From Actinomycetota bacterium (GTDB lineage Bacteria > Actinomycetota > Acidimicrobiia > Acidimicrobiales > Poriferisodalaceae), in assembly GCA_013151655.1 (NCBI GenBank), contig JAADHX010000469.1:1-19965 (forward strand): a DNA stretch of 19,965 nt. The letters are read 5' to 3'. The position numbers and the translations under genes are program-made. The notes beneath the pieces are model-generated. The model saw nothing but the letters and a program-made list of their open reading frames with translations, searched no databases and had not been told where the DNA came from. Within the stretch, counting starts at the first letter, position 1, and the number at the start of each line of letters is the position of its first letter. Positions 14,801 through 19,965 of this stretch are shown piece after piece.

Positions 14801-15352
14801 GCCGCCACGAACGGCTACCTCGCCCCGATGTTCGACCTGGAACTCACGGCGGTAACCCTGAAGCACCAGATGTTCGACAAGTTCGGCCGAATCAACGGTA
14901 TCGCCAGGCCTAATCTCGACCGGTGCCGCCTCGACACCGTGCGGTCCGATGACCTGCACGAGTGCCCGAACAGAGGCGACGATAACCGAAGGAACCTCGT
15001 CGGGAGCCCGCAAACGCCACAGCACTTCCAGGCGTCGACCCATGGTTTCGATACCGGGACTTACCCGCTCAAAGGGCAATATCTCCCATGCGGGAAACGT
15101 CGCAACTTCATCTCGGCCCAAGAAGAGCCGTAGGTCGCTGGCAAGTCGGTCAGCCTCGGCCGTGGTGGGCACCGCAACCACGATCGGGTTCCGCTGGCTG
15201 CGACGAACCATCGCCGCGATGGCAATTGCACGCCCAGCCTCGGGAATGGCCACCACTCCATGGCTGCGCCCAAGCAGAGTGATGATCGCGGGATCAGTCG
15301 AGACAACGTCGGCAAGAGCCGCGAAAGGCGCGGTCATCGAATCAGCACTCAT
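11840..15352 (-). CDS. mfd: Transcription-repair coupling factor Mfd
   Basis: This encodes 1170 residues, the expected size. Mfd is the ATP-driven translocase that pushes RNA polymerase stalled at DNA damage and recruits UvrA. Seen in order: a UvrB-homologous N-terminal module with 'PAWEILPFERVSPG' and 'YRREFQVEHRGEVAVRGGIVDVF'; domain D3; the CarD-like RNA-polymerase-interacting domain (GDFVVHHHHGVARYAGM); the RecG-like helicase with Walker A GDVGFGKT (K667), DEEQ box at 762-765 followed by RFGV, and TATPIPRTLEMS; helicase motifs VIESGIDMPSVNT and QIRGRVGRSGQRAYAY; and the C-terminal TRCF domain. A small Gly/Ser tandem repeat interrupts D3 at about residues 427-451. It starts 7 nt after the pth stop, so the two are co-transcribed. 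A second ATG five codons in is also possible. Confidence 0.97.
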   Translation of the reverse strand: MSADSMTAPFAALADVVSTDPAIITLLGRSHGVVAIPEAGRAIAIAAMVRRSQRNPIVVAVPTTAEADRLASDLRLFLGRDEVATFPAWEILPFERVSPGIETMGRRLEVLWRLRAPDEVPSVIVASVRALVQVIGPHGVEAAPVEIRPGDTVDSAELVEHLVLQGYRREFQVEHRGEVAVRGGIVDVFGSTADAPVRIDLWGDEVDRLTEFSVADQRSTVDIDSVRFFPAREVLPSDEVRARADRLVATEPWGREQWQRLSDGEFFDGMESWLPWLIDEQRVLFDLVGDDAQILLIEPKRLRDRAADLTAEELDLANSLAATWGAVDADGAAKAFPHLHVDFDKLLTRTEASAWTVANVADGPDAVTFTTTAWETVAGDAERLLTQLRTLIGRGGTLVVAADGAGSASRLVETLGREGVQLTLRDGGGGGSRSSVDGGGGGSRSSVDGGASAVDALAKPGGHVVVAPVERGVFLPEYGLGILSEADITGRRRTHRVARPKRNSQATAFENLHEGDFVVHHHHGVARYAGMVTRKIMGVERDYLILDYKGSDKLYLPSDQIDLIRPYSGGESPTLNKMGGVDFQKAKAKVRAAVEEIAQELVVLYQRRVTTQGFSFPESSPWEQELADSFPYEETPDQMKAIEEVLADMEDGAPMDRLVCGDVGFGKTEVAMRAVFKAVQSNKQAAVLVPTTLLAQQHHQTFLDRLSAYPIRVEVLSRFLTAAQQRDVIEGLATGSVDVVIGTHRLLGKDVRFHDLGLLVVDEEQRFGVTHKEHIKQMRHDVDVLTLTATPIPRTLEMSLTGIRDLSLLQTAPSERQPILTYVGEYDERAVAESIRRELLREGQVFFVHNRVADIERTADDLRALVPEARVAVAHGQMDEGSLEQVMIDFWEGHFDVLVCTTIIESGIDMPSVNTLVVDRADMLGLGQLHQIRGRVGRSGQRAYAYLFHPVNRVLSEQAYERLKTIGEATALGSGFRIAMRDLEIRGAGNLLGAGQSGHIAAVGYDLYCQMVTEAVAELKGEPIDEPIEIKLDLPLPAYLPTEYVEREEQRLEAYRRLAAVTESSQVTDIEAEWTDRFGPVPEAAVNLLALATLRAACFPRGIQEISLLRNTTAKIAPMELRISEQTRLKRLVNRAVYKEDSGEIHIPVKPGPKLVDELVAFLAELRPIE
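14001..14074 (-). repeat. Tandem 33-bp duplication inside mfd encoding a Gly/Ser linker
   Basis: Two adjacent 33-bp units (14001-14033 and 14034-14066) differ at two positions and are followed by the first 8 bases of a third. They encode GGGGGSRSSVD twice, an exact amino-acid duplication, ending in GGASAVD. The insertion is in frame and lies at about residues 427-451, between the D3 core and the strand before the RNA-polymerase-interacting domain. One difference between units is silent in the protein. Confidence 0.85.
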
Positions 15353-15359
15353 GGCTCGT

Positions 15360-16007
15360 TCACGAACGATTGCTGCGGTTGTACCGGTTCATCGTCTCAT
15401 CGAGACCAGATGATTGGTAACACTCGATGGCATCGGCGGCCTCGGCGACCACGATGTCCAGTTCTTCGCGCTCCTCACGGCCAGGGCGACGCAGAACATG
15501 GTCTTTGCCTTGCCTCTCGCCAGGTGGCCGACCGACACCAACTCGAACCCTGACATAGTCGCGGCTGCCTAGGTGCTCATCGATCGACCGCAAGCCATTG
15601 TGTCCGGCGTGACCTCCCCCGAGTTTGATCTTCAGGGCTCCAACAGGGAGATCGAGTTCGTCCTGGACGACCACAACCTGACGTGGTTCTTCGATGCCAT
15701 ACCGGGGCACCAACAATGCAAGGGCCTCGCCCGAGAGGTTCATGTAGGTCTGTGGGAAAGCCAACACGACCCTGGCCCCGTCGAACTCGATCTCGGCAAT
15801 GAGCGAGCGTTCCTTACGAGCTGGAGTGAGCGCGCCACTAGTGCCAGCCTTGGCATGACGCCTAGCGAGTACCTCAAGAACATCGACACCGATGTTGTGC
15901 CGAGTGCCCACGAACTGCGCGCCGGGATTGCCGATTCCGACGACAAGTAAATCTGCGCTGGTTCCGCGTCGCTTCCTGGCCCGGTCGAAGACCGAGCCGT
16001 GCTGCAT
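15360..16007 (-). CDS. pth: Peptidyl-tRNA hydrolase
   Basis: This encodes 215 residues; it frees tRNAs from prematurely released peptidyl-tRNA in the cytoplasm. The Pth fold motifs are all present: GIGNPG with N27, TRHNIG with catalytic H37, FPQTYMNLSG with N90, VQDELDLPVG with D116, and GGHAGHNGLRS with N137; these correspond to E. coli N10, H20, N68, D93 and N114. The first 17 residues (MQHGSVFDRARKRRGTS) are a basic extension relative to the minimal protein. The C-terminus is rich in N, R and S. The ATG begins 2 nt after the stop of rplY, and mfd starts 7 nt after its own stop; rplY followed by pth is a very common bacterial pair. Confidence 0.95.
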   Translation of the reverse strand: MQHGSVFDRARKRRGTSADLLVVGIGNPGAQFVGTRHNIGVDVLEVLARRHAKAGTSGALTPARKERSLIAEIEFDGARVVLAFPQTYMNLSGEALALLVPRYGIEEPRQVVVVQDELDLPVGALKIKLGGGHAGHNGLRSIDEHLGSRDYVRVRVGVGRPPGERQGKDHVLRRPGREEREELDIVVAEAADAIECYQSSGLDETMNRYNRSNRS

Positions 16008-16009
16008 TC

Positions 16010-16684
16010 TCAGCCCTCGGAGGAGTCGGCACCGTCGGATTCGCCTTCGCCGCCCTCTTCGCCGTCGCCTTCTTCGCCTTCAACGCCGTCTTCGCTAACA
16101 ATGCCCTCTTCCTCGTCGGAGAGGGTGGCACGGCTAAGCGCACCAGTGACCACGAGGGTTTCAGGCTCTAAGTCGGTGGTGACATCGTCGCCGAGGGAAA
16201 GCTCGCTAAGTCGAACTGGGTTCGACAGCGACAGCTCGGTGATGTCGGCCTCGATGGCACGGGGAATGGCGATAACTGGGCAATCGAGAACAATGCTGGC
16301 CATCAGCTGTTCGACTATGCCGCCCTCACGACCAAGCTCGGCAGCCTCTCCCACCAGGAGAATTGGAACCTCGGTAGTGATGCGTTGCTTGGCGTCGACC
16401 CGTAGAAAGTCGATGTGCTGGACGCGGTCCTTGATGGGATGAATCTGAAGGTCACGTACGAACGTGAGCTGCTCAGTCTTGCCATCGATGTCGAGGGTGA
16501 TGACCGCGTTAGCACCAGCGGCGTTGAGCACCCGACGAAACTCGATTCGATCGACGGTTACGGTAACTGGGTCAACGCCCGCTCCGTACACGACGGCGGG
16601 CACCAAGTTCTGATTGCGCAGGCGACGGGACGAACCCGAGCCATGCTCGCGACCGGTTTCAGCGGCGAGGGTGTTCTGTTCCAT
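16010..16684 (-). CDS. rplY: 50S ribosomal protein bL25 (CTC/TL5 form)
   Basis: This encodes 224 residues from the ATG at 16684, which has an AGGAG ribosome site about 8 nt upstream; an in-frame start at 16762 would add 26 residues unlike the family and can be set aside. Residues 1-95 form the L25 domain that binds 5S rRNA (GSGSSRRLRNQNLVPAVVYG; VRDLQIHPIKDRVQHIDFLRV). Residues about 96-188 are the TL5/CTC C-terminal beta domain (VPILLVGEAAELGREGGIVEQ; VRLSELSLGDDV). The last 35 residues (189-224) are almost wholly E, D, G and S. Such acidic tails occur in actinobacterial bL25. It is the first gene of an apparent rplY-pth-mfd transcript. Confidence 0.94.
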   Translation of the reverse strand: MEQNTLAAETGREHGSGSSRRLRNQNLVPAVVYGAGVDPVTVTVDRIEFRRVLNAAGANAVITLDIDGKTEQLTFVRDLQIHPIKDRVQHIDFLRVDAKQRITTEVPILLVGEAAELGREGGIVEQLMASIVLDCPVIAIPRAIEADITELSLSNPVRLSELSLGDDVTTDLEPETLVVTGALSRATLSDEEEGIVSEDGVEGEEGDGEEGGEGESDGADSSEG

Positions 16685-16760
16685 GGGGCTGTGCTCCTGG
16701 GGTCGCGCCTCGGTTGAGCGCGGAGATAAGCGGCCGCAGTCGTCTACCGGCCAGCCAGCC

Positions 16761-16790
16761 ATGATATCGGTTGTCGGCGACGTCCGGCAA
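16761..16790 (-). promoter_or_regulatory. Candidate promoter for rplY-pth-mfd
   Basis: On the minus strand TTGCCG (16790-16785) and TATCAT (16766-16761) are 18 nt apart; the -10 matches consensus at five of six positions. Transcription would start near 16754, leaving a leader of about 70 nt before rplY. It lies in the 124-nt gap after prs, the longest gap on this side of the window. Confidence 0.45.
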
Positions 16791-16808
16791 CAACTCTTGG
16801 CGTTAGAA

Positions 16809-17837
16809 CTAGCTTTGGTTCTCGCCGTCGAAAATCTCCGACACCGACGAATCGGTGTAAACCGCGCGCAACGTCCGAGCGAAGATGGGTGCTACCGACA
16901 GAACTTCGAGTCTGTCAAACTTCTTTTCGCTCGGAATCGGCAACGTGTTGGTGACGATGACCCGCGACAACGCCGAGTTCTTCAGGCGATCTATGGCCGG
17001 CCCCGAGAACACCCCGTGCGTGCACGCTGCCATTACGTCGAGCGCACCGCTGTCCAGTAGCTGTTCGGTAGCCGAGCAGATAGTGCCAGCCGTGTCGATC
17101 ATGTCGTCGACGATTACACAGACGCGACCTTCGACATCGCCCATGATGCCAAGGGCCTCAGCCTCGTTGGCCACGTCAACGGAACGTTTCTTGTAGACCG
17201 ACGCGATATCTGCCCCAAGCCTCCCCGCGTATCTCTCAGCAACCTTGACCCGACCGGCGTCTGGCGACACGATCACGCAGCCGTCTGGCACAAGGTCGCG
17301 TAATCGGTTCACCAACACCGGAACCGATGTCAGATGGTCGACAGGGCCATCGAAGAAGCCTTGAATCTGACCACTGTGCAAGTCGATGCTGACAAGACGT
17401 TCTGCGCCAGCGGCACGAAGCATGTCGGCCAACAACCTGGCGGTGATCGGTTCGCGACCGGCCGATTTGCGGTCCTGTCTTCCGTAGCCATAAAACGGCA
17501 CCACCGCGGTAATGCGCTTAGCCGACGCCCGCCTGGCCGCATCGATCATGATCAGCTGTTCCATGATCGCGTCGTTAAGAGAGCCACCATCGAAACTCGA
17601 GTGACTCTGGACGATAAAGACATCGCCACCGCGCAGCGACTCGCCAAACTTGCACTTCAACTCGCCGTTGGCGAAGTTGACCAGGTTTGCGTTGCCTAGC
17701 GGGACGCCGAGGCTCCCGGCAATCTCGGACGCAAGCGGCCTGTTAGCTCGGCCGCTGAACAGGTGAAGCCGCTTCTTGGTGATGACTTCCATGGTCGGAT
17801 CGTCACCACCATCGAACGAATCTGTTGAAGTGCTCAT
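16809..17837 (-). CDS. prs: Ribose-phosphate pyrophosphokinase (PRPP synthetase)
   Basis: This encodes 342 residues; it makes PRPP from ribose-5-phosphate and ATP for nucleotide, His and Trp synthesis. Seen: the N-terminal phosphoribosyl fold beginning HLFSGRANRPLASEI (25-39); flexible loop YGYGRQDRKSAGREPI (116-131); metal-binding His in DLHSGQIQGFF (H154); KKRS (216-219); and the PRPP-binding loop CVIVDDMIDTAGT (240-252) with both aspartates. The extra N-terminal 15 residues are acidic and variable; an internal ATG at 17792 would give the minimal protein, but the ATG at 17837 has a GAGG-type site close upstream. It begins 35 nt after the glmU stop; glmU-prs adjacency is widespread. Confidence 0.96.
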   Translation of the reverse strand: MSTSTDSFDGGDDPTMEVITKKRLHLFSGRANRPLASEIAGSLGVPLGNANLVNFANGELKCKFGESLRGGDVFIVQSHSSFDGGSLNDAIMEQLIMIDAARRASAKRITAVVPFYGYGRQDRKSAGREPITARLLADMLRAAGAERLVSIDLHSGQIQGFFDGPVDHLTSVPVLVNRLRDLVPDGCVIVSPDAGRVKVAERYAGRLGADIASVYKKRSVDVANEAEALGIMGDVEGRVCVIVDDMIDTAGTICSATEQLLDSGALDVMAACTHGVFSGPAIDRLKNSALSRVIVTNTLPIPSEKKFDRLEVLSVAPIFARTLRAVYTDSSVSEIFDGENQS

Positions 17838-17872
17838 ACATACCTCATGAACGATTCAGGCGGTTTCTACTG

Positions 17873-18970
17873 CTAGGCATCGGCGCAGTAGTGGGCACCG
17901 GTGACCTGGTCTGGTTCGATGCGGTCGCCCGCTCGCAGCACGGCAAAAGGACCAACCCTGGCGTGATCGCCAATGTAGGCACCGGTCGATCTCGTGAACT
18001 CGACATGAGCCGCAAGGCCAATCTGAGTATCGACGATGTGGCAGCCGGGCCCGACAACTGTGCCGGCACCGATGCTGGTGGCACCTTGAATGAGCGAACC
18101 TGGAAATACAGTGACATCCTCGCCAAGCGTGCTGGTGGTATCGATGTAGGTGTGATCGGGGTCGACGATGGTTACGCCGCGAGCCAGCCATGAGCTGTTT
18201 GTGCGGCGGCGTAGTTCTTGTTCGGCGGCAGCCAGTTGGGCTCGATCGTTGATGCCTTGAGTCTCGGCCGCGTCGCCAATATGGGCGGCAACGCTGTAGC
18301 CCGCGTCGCGAAGCACAGCAACAATGTCTGTCAGGTATAACTCGCCCTGGGCGTTAGCGGGGTTTATTCGCCGCAACGCCGGACCGACGAGAGTCCGCGT
18401 GAAGCAGAAGATGGCAGTGTTGATCTCGTTGACCTCGAGTTCGTCGAAGCTGGCATCGCGGTGTTCGACGATCCGGTTAACACGTCCATCGGCGTCGCGG
18501 ATTACTCGGCCATAACCAGCGGCGTCGTCCATGACAGCAGTGAGCACGGTCGCTCCTGCGCCCGACTCGAGGTGGGTCTCCACAAGGCGGGCAATAGTTG
18601 ACGGCCTAATGAGCGGCGCGTCGCTGGTGAGCACTATCAACAGACCAGTTTCGTCGTCGAGTTCGTCGGCGGTGAACGCCTCCAGACCAACTCGTACGGC
18701 ATCGCCAGTTCCCCGCTGCTCAGCCTGTAGAGCGAAAGCCACCTCGACGCCGGCAGGCGAGTGATCGGTAACGGCGGCCTTGACCTTGTCGGATCCGTGG
18801 CCGACCACCACAACCACCTTGTCTGGAGCGACATCTGAAAGCGCATCAATGGCAAACGACACCATCGGGCGGCCACATAGGCGGTGGGCGGGTTTTGGCA
18901 AGCTGGAGCGCATGCGAGTGCCTTGCCCCGCGGCCAAAACGATTGCCGCGACCGACGTGTTCAACTCCAT
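17873..18970 (-). CDS. glmU: GlmU-type UDP-GlcNAc pyrophosphorylase, acetyltransferase half missing
   Basis: This encodes 365 residues; full GlmU is usually 450-490. The uridylyltransferase domain (1 to about 245) is complete: VLAAGQGTRMRSSLPKP (11-27) with K26, QAEQRGTGDAV (82-92), LTSDAPL (114-120, with the metal-binding D117; the more usual reading is GDVPL), GYGRVIRD (152-159), NEINTAIFCF (181-190), ANAQGELYLTDIV (205-217) and N241. A left-handed beta-helix follows (about 264-355: ARGVTIVDPDHTYID... VGPFAVLRAGDRIEP) but stops at VTGAHYCADA, before the part that in E. coli GlmU carries the catalytic His363 and acetyl-CoA site. Only 35 nt separate it from prs, so no frameshifted remainder exists. 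It should make UDP-GlcNAc from GlcNAc-1-P, but acetylation of GlcN-1-P must come from elsewhere. Its ATG overlaps the tRNA CCA by one base and has no ribosome site. Confidence 0.9.
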   Translation of the reverse strand: MELNTSVAAIVLAAGQGTRMRSSLPKPAHRLCGRPMVSFAIDALSDVAPDKVVVVVGHGSDKVKAAVTDHSPAGVEVAFALQAEQRGTGDAVRVGLEAFTADELDDETGLLIVLTSDAPLIRPSTIARLVETHLESGAGATVLTAVMDDAAGYGRVIRDADGRVNRIVEHRDASFDELEVNEINTAIFCFTRTLVGPALRRINPANAQGELYLTDIVAVLRDAGYSVAAHIGDAAETQGINDRAQLAAAEQELRRRTNSSWLARGVTIVDPDHTYIDTTSTLGEDVTVFPGSLIQGATSIGAGTVVGPGCHIVDTQIGLAAHVEFTRSTGAYIGDHARVGPFAVLRAGDRIEPDQVTGAHYCADA

Positions 18971-19044
18971 GGTTCGGGGAGGAGGGTTCGAACCTCCGTT
19001 GACGGGACCAAAACCCGTTGTCCTACCAATTGAACGATCCCCGA
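18970..19044 (-). tRNA. tRNA-Gln (anticodon TTG), CCA encoded
   Basis: The minus strand folds as a 75-nt tRNA: acceptor 5' TCGGGGA pairs with 3' TCCCCGA; D arm near GTTCAATTGGTAGGAC; anticodon stem ACGGG/CCCGT around loop TTTTGGT, giving anticodon TTG, which reads CAA (and CAG by wobble); T stem GGAGG/CCTCC with loop TTCGAAC; discriminator A and encoded CCA. All four stems pair well. The final A of CCA (18970) is also the A of the glmU ATG, so gene ends overlap by one base. The variable loop is short. A promoter is not obvious in the 83 nt upstream. Confidence 0.97.
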
Positions 19045-19127
19045 TGGGCCCCTAACGGTAACGCCCCGCAGGCCTCACGACGCCATCTTTTGCAGGATTG
19101 ACCGATTGGCCATTCACGAAACGGCGG

Positions 19128-19965
19128 TTAGATCGCCGAATTTCGATCACGGGCTTCGGTCGTACTCGTGGTGCTCGTACTTGTAGTCGATGTCGAGGTG
19201 GTTGAGCTAGTTGTCGTGGTGGTAGTGGTCGTGGCTTCGGCGGTCGTGGAGGTGGTGCCGGTTCCGTCGAGCGGATCATCGGTGGTCGAAGAAGTGGTCG
19301 ATACGGCAGCGGTGCTTGGCGTGACCGAGTCGGGCTCCGACGTCGTCGATGCGGTCACCGTGGTGGGAGGAAAGTCGACTGAAACCGTGGTAGCCACCGC
19401 GAGGCTCGTGGTGGTGGTCCCGATTGGAGGCTCAGGCGCCACACGAGGCGGAGGCGCCGTCGCCGTCCCCGCTGCGACGTCGGCGGTGACGGGCTCAGTC
19501 GTAGTCGCAACAATCGATGTTGCAATGTCAATGTCGCCATCGATGCTCGATGTCGTGGCTACCAGGGCCGTTGTGTCCGCGCCGCGAGACGTCGGTGGTG
19601 TCGATGAAGATGGCACCGGAGCATCATCGGTTGTCGGCACAAATGTGGTCGCGATGGCCACAGACGGCCCAACTCCAAGAGCAAGAGTGGCGTCTTTGTC
19701 GATACCGCTCGAATCGACAACCGCAAAGGTGTTTGGGCCAAGCTCCTCGTTGCCGAAGCTAGCCCACCCATCGACACCAGTTACGACTTGAGACCCTTCA
19801 GGGAGAGCCAGGCCAACCACCGCAGGGATGGTCTGTCCGGTGGGCATCACAACTTCGGCATTGGTTGCGCCGGTGACGTAGATCTGCTGGGGTGGGGAGT
19901 CTTGCCAAACGACTAGACCGATGGCGACAATTGAAGCAGCGAAGGCCACAGCAGCCACGGTGGTC
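19128..19965 (-). CDS. FecR-like membrane-anchored protein with Thr/Ser-rich tail, C-terminal part (N-terminus beyond window)
   Basis: The frame is open to the window edge, and a GTG at 19958 is probably internal because the visible part begins right at a membrane helix (AAVAFAASIVAIGLVVWQ). Next comes a FecR-like beta domain (about 27-90: GQTIPAVVGLALPEGSQVVT, then GWASFGNEELGPNTFAVVDS), then a long low-complexity region rich in T, S, A, P and V, ending in a nearly pure Thr/Ser stretch and RDRNSAI. No cell-wall sorting signal or second helix is visible. In related actinobacteria such proteins have a cytoplasmic N-terminal segment, often linked to an ECF sigma factor, so an anti-sigma or surface-sensor role is possible; this part lies outside the window. 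The tail resembles an extended, perhaps glycosylated, wall-spanning stalk. Confidence 0.7.
   Translation of the reverse strand, partial: TTVAAVAFAASIVAIGLVVWQDSPPQQIYVTGATNAEVVMPTGQTIPAVVGLALPEGSQVVTGVDGWASFGNEELGPNTFAVVDSSGIDKDATLALGVGPSVAIATTFVPTTDDAPVPSSSTPPTSRGADTTALVATTSSIDGDIDIATSIVATTTEPVTADVAAGTATAPPPRVAPEPPIGTTTTSLAVATTVSVDFPPTTVTASTTSEPDSVTPSTAAVSTTSSTTDDPLDGTGTTSTTAEATTTTTTTTSSTTSTSTTSTSTTSTTEARDRNSAI
19141..19262 (-). repeat. Low-complexity ACC/ACG/TCG-rich tract encoding the Thr/Ser tail
   Basis: About 120 bases read on the minus strand as near-continuous threonine and serine codons (TTTTTTTTSSTTSTSTTSTS). On the plus strand the same bases are GTG/GTA/GTC-like and create a meaningless valine-rich open frame. 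Slippage could change its length between strains. Confidence 0.75.

Noticed and set aside
16685..16762. Longer N-terminus for bL25
   Set aside because: The added residues do not resemble bL25, cross the likely leader, and the downstream ATG has a good ribosome site.
16764..16795. Possible hairpin GTTGTTG/CGACAAC after prs
   Set aside because: It includes a G-T pair, has an 11-nt loop and no T-run, and overlaps the stronger promoter candidate for rplY.
19122..19138. Possible terminator hairpin CGGCG-N7-CGCCG at the end of the FecR-like gene
   Set aside because: The stem has only 5 bp, overlaps the stop codon, and is followed by TTTCG instead of a T-run.
19168..19791. A valine-rich plus-strand open frame of 207 codons
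   Set aside because: It is the mirror of Thr/Ser codons of the FecR-like protein; low-complexity GTG repeats make open frames on both strands.

Overview
The window looks like a chromosomal segment of an actinobacterium, most likely an uncultured member of class Acidimicrobiia. The reasons are a moderately high GC content by eye, frequent GTG starts, several probable leaderless starts, and a housekeeping block whose order matches the actinobacterial glmU-prs-rplY-pth / mfd-mazG-lipoprotein-eno-ftsB neighbourhood (in Mycobacterium tuberculosis, roughly Rv1014c to Rv1024, from memory). Apart from one TetR-type regulator (4132-4689), every gene I support is on the minus strand, so the window reads biologically from right to left.

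Right end (19965 to 15360): the tail of a membrane-anchored FecR-like protein with a Thr/Ser-rich C-terminus; a tRNA-Gln(TTG) with an encoded CCA; a GlmU-type UDP-GlcNAc pyrophosphorylase that lacks the acetyltransferase half and whose ATG shares its A with the tRNA CCA; PRPP synthetase (prs); ribosomal protein bL25 with an acidic tail; and peptidyl-tRNA hydrolase (pth).

Middle (15352 to 7670): transcription-repair coupling factor Mfd, with a small tandemly duplicated Gly/Ser insert; a SurA/PrsA-like parvulin lipoprotein; a MazG protein with an N-terminal tetrapyrrole-methylase-like domain; enolase; and an FtsB/DivIC-type division protein. Enolase and FtsB are joined by 4-nt start/stop overlaps to a DrrAB-like ABC exporter (one ATPase, two ABC-2 permeases; 7673 to 5099). 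This gives a five-gene chain, followed by a cold-shock-domain protein with a C-terminal extension.

Left part (4689 to 1): a TetR regulator is divergent from a MacB/LolCDE-type ABC system (ATPase plus two FtsX-like permeases). Two small membrane-protein genes follow (32 and 81 codons), then a coding-like stretch with no start codon, then a VapBC-type toxin-antitoxin pair whose toxin runs off the window.

I see no CRISPR array, insertion sequence, prophage gene, rRNA or convincing intrinsic terminator, and no stretch over 300 bases lacks a gene. I do not see an obviously new multi-gene system. The observations most worth checking are the tRNA/glmU overlap, the truncated GlmU, the 4-nt-overlap chain from enolase to an exporter, the coupled micropeptide genes, and the palindromes near the regulated promoters.
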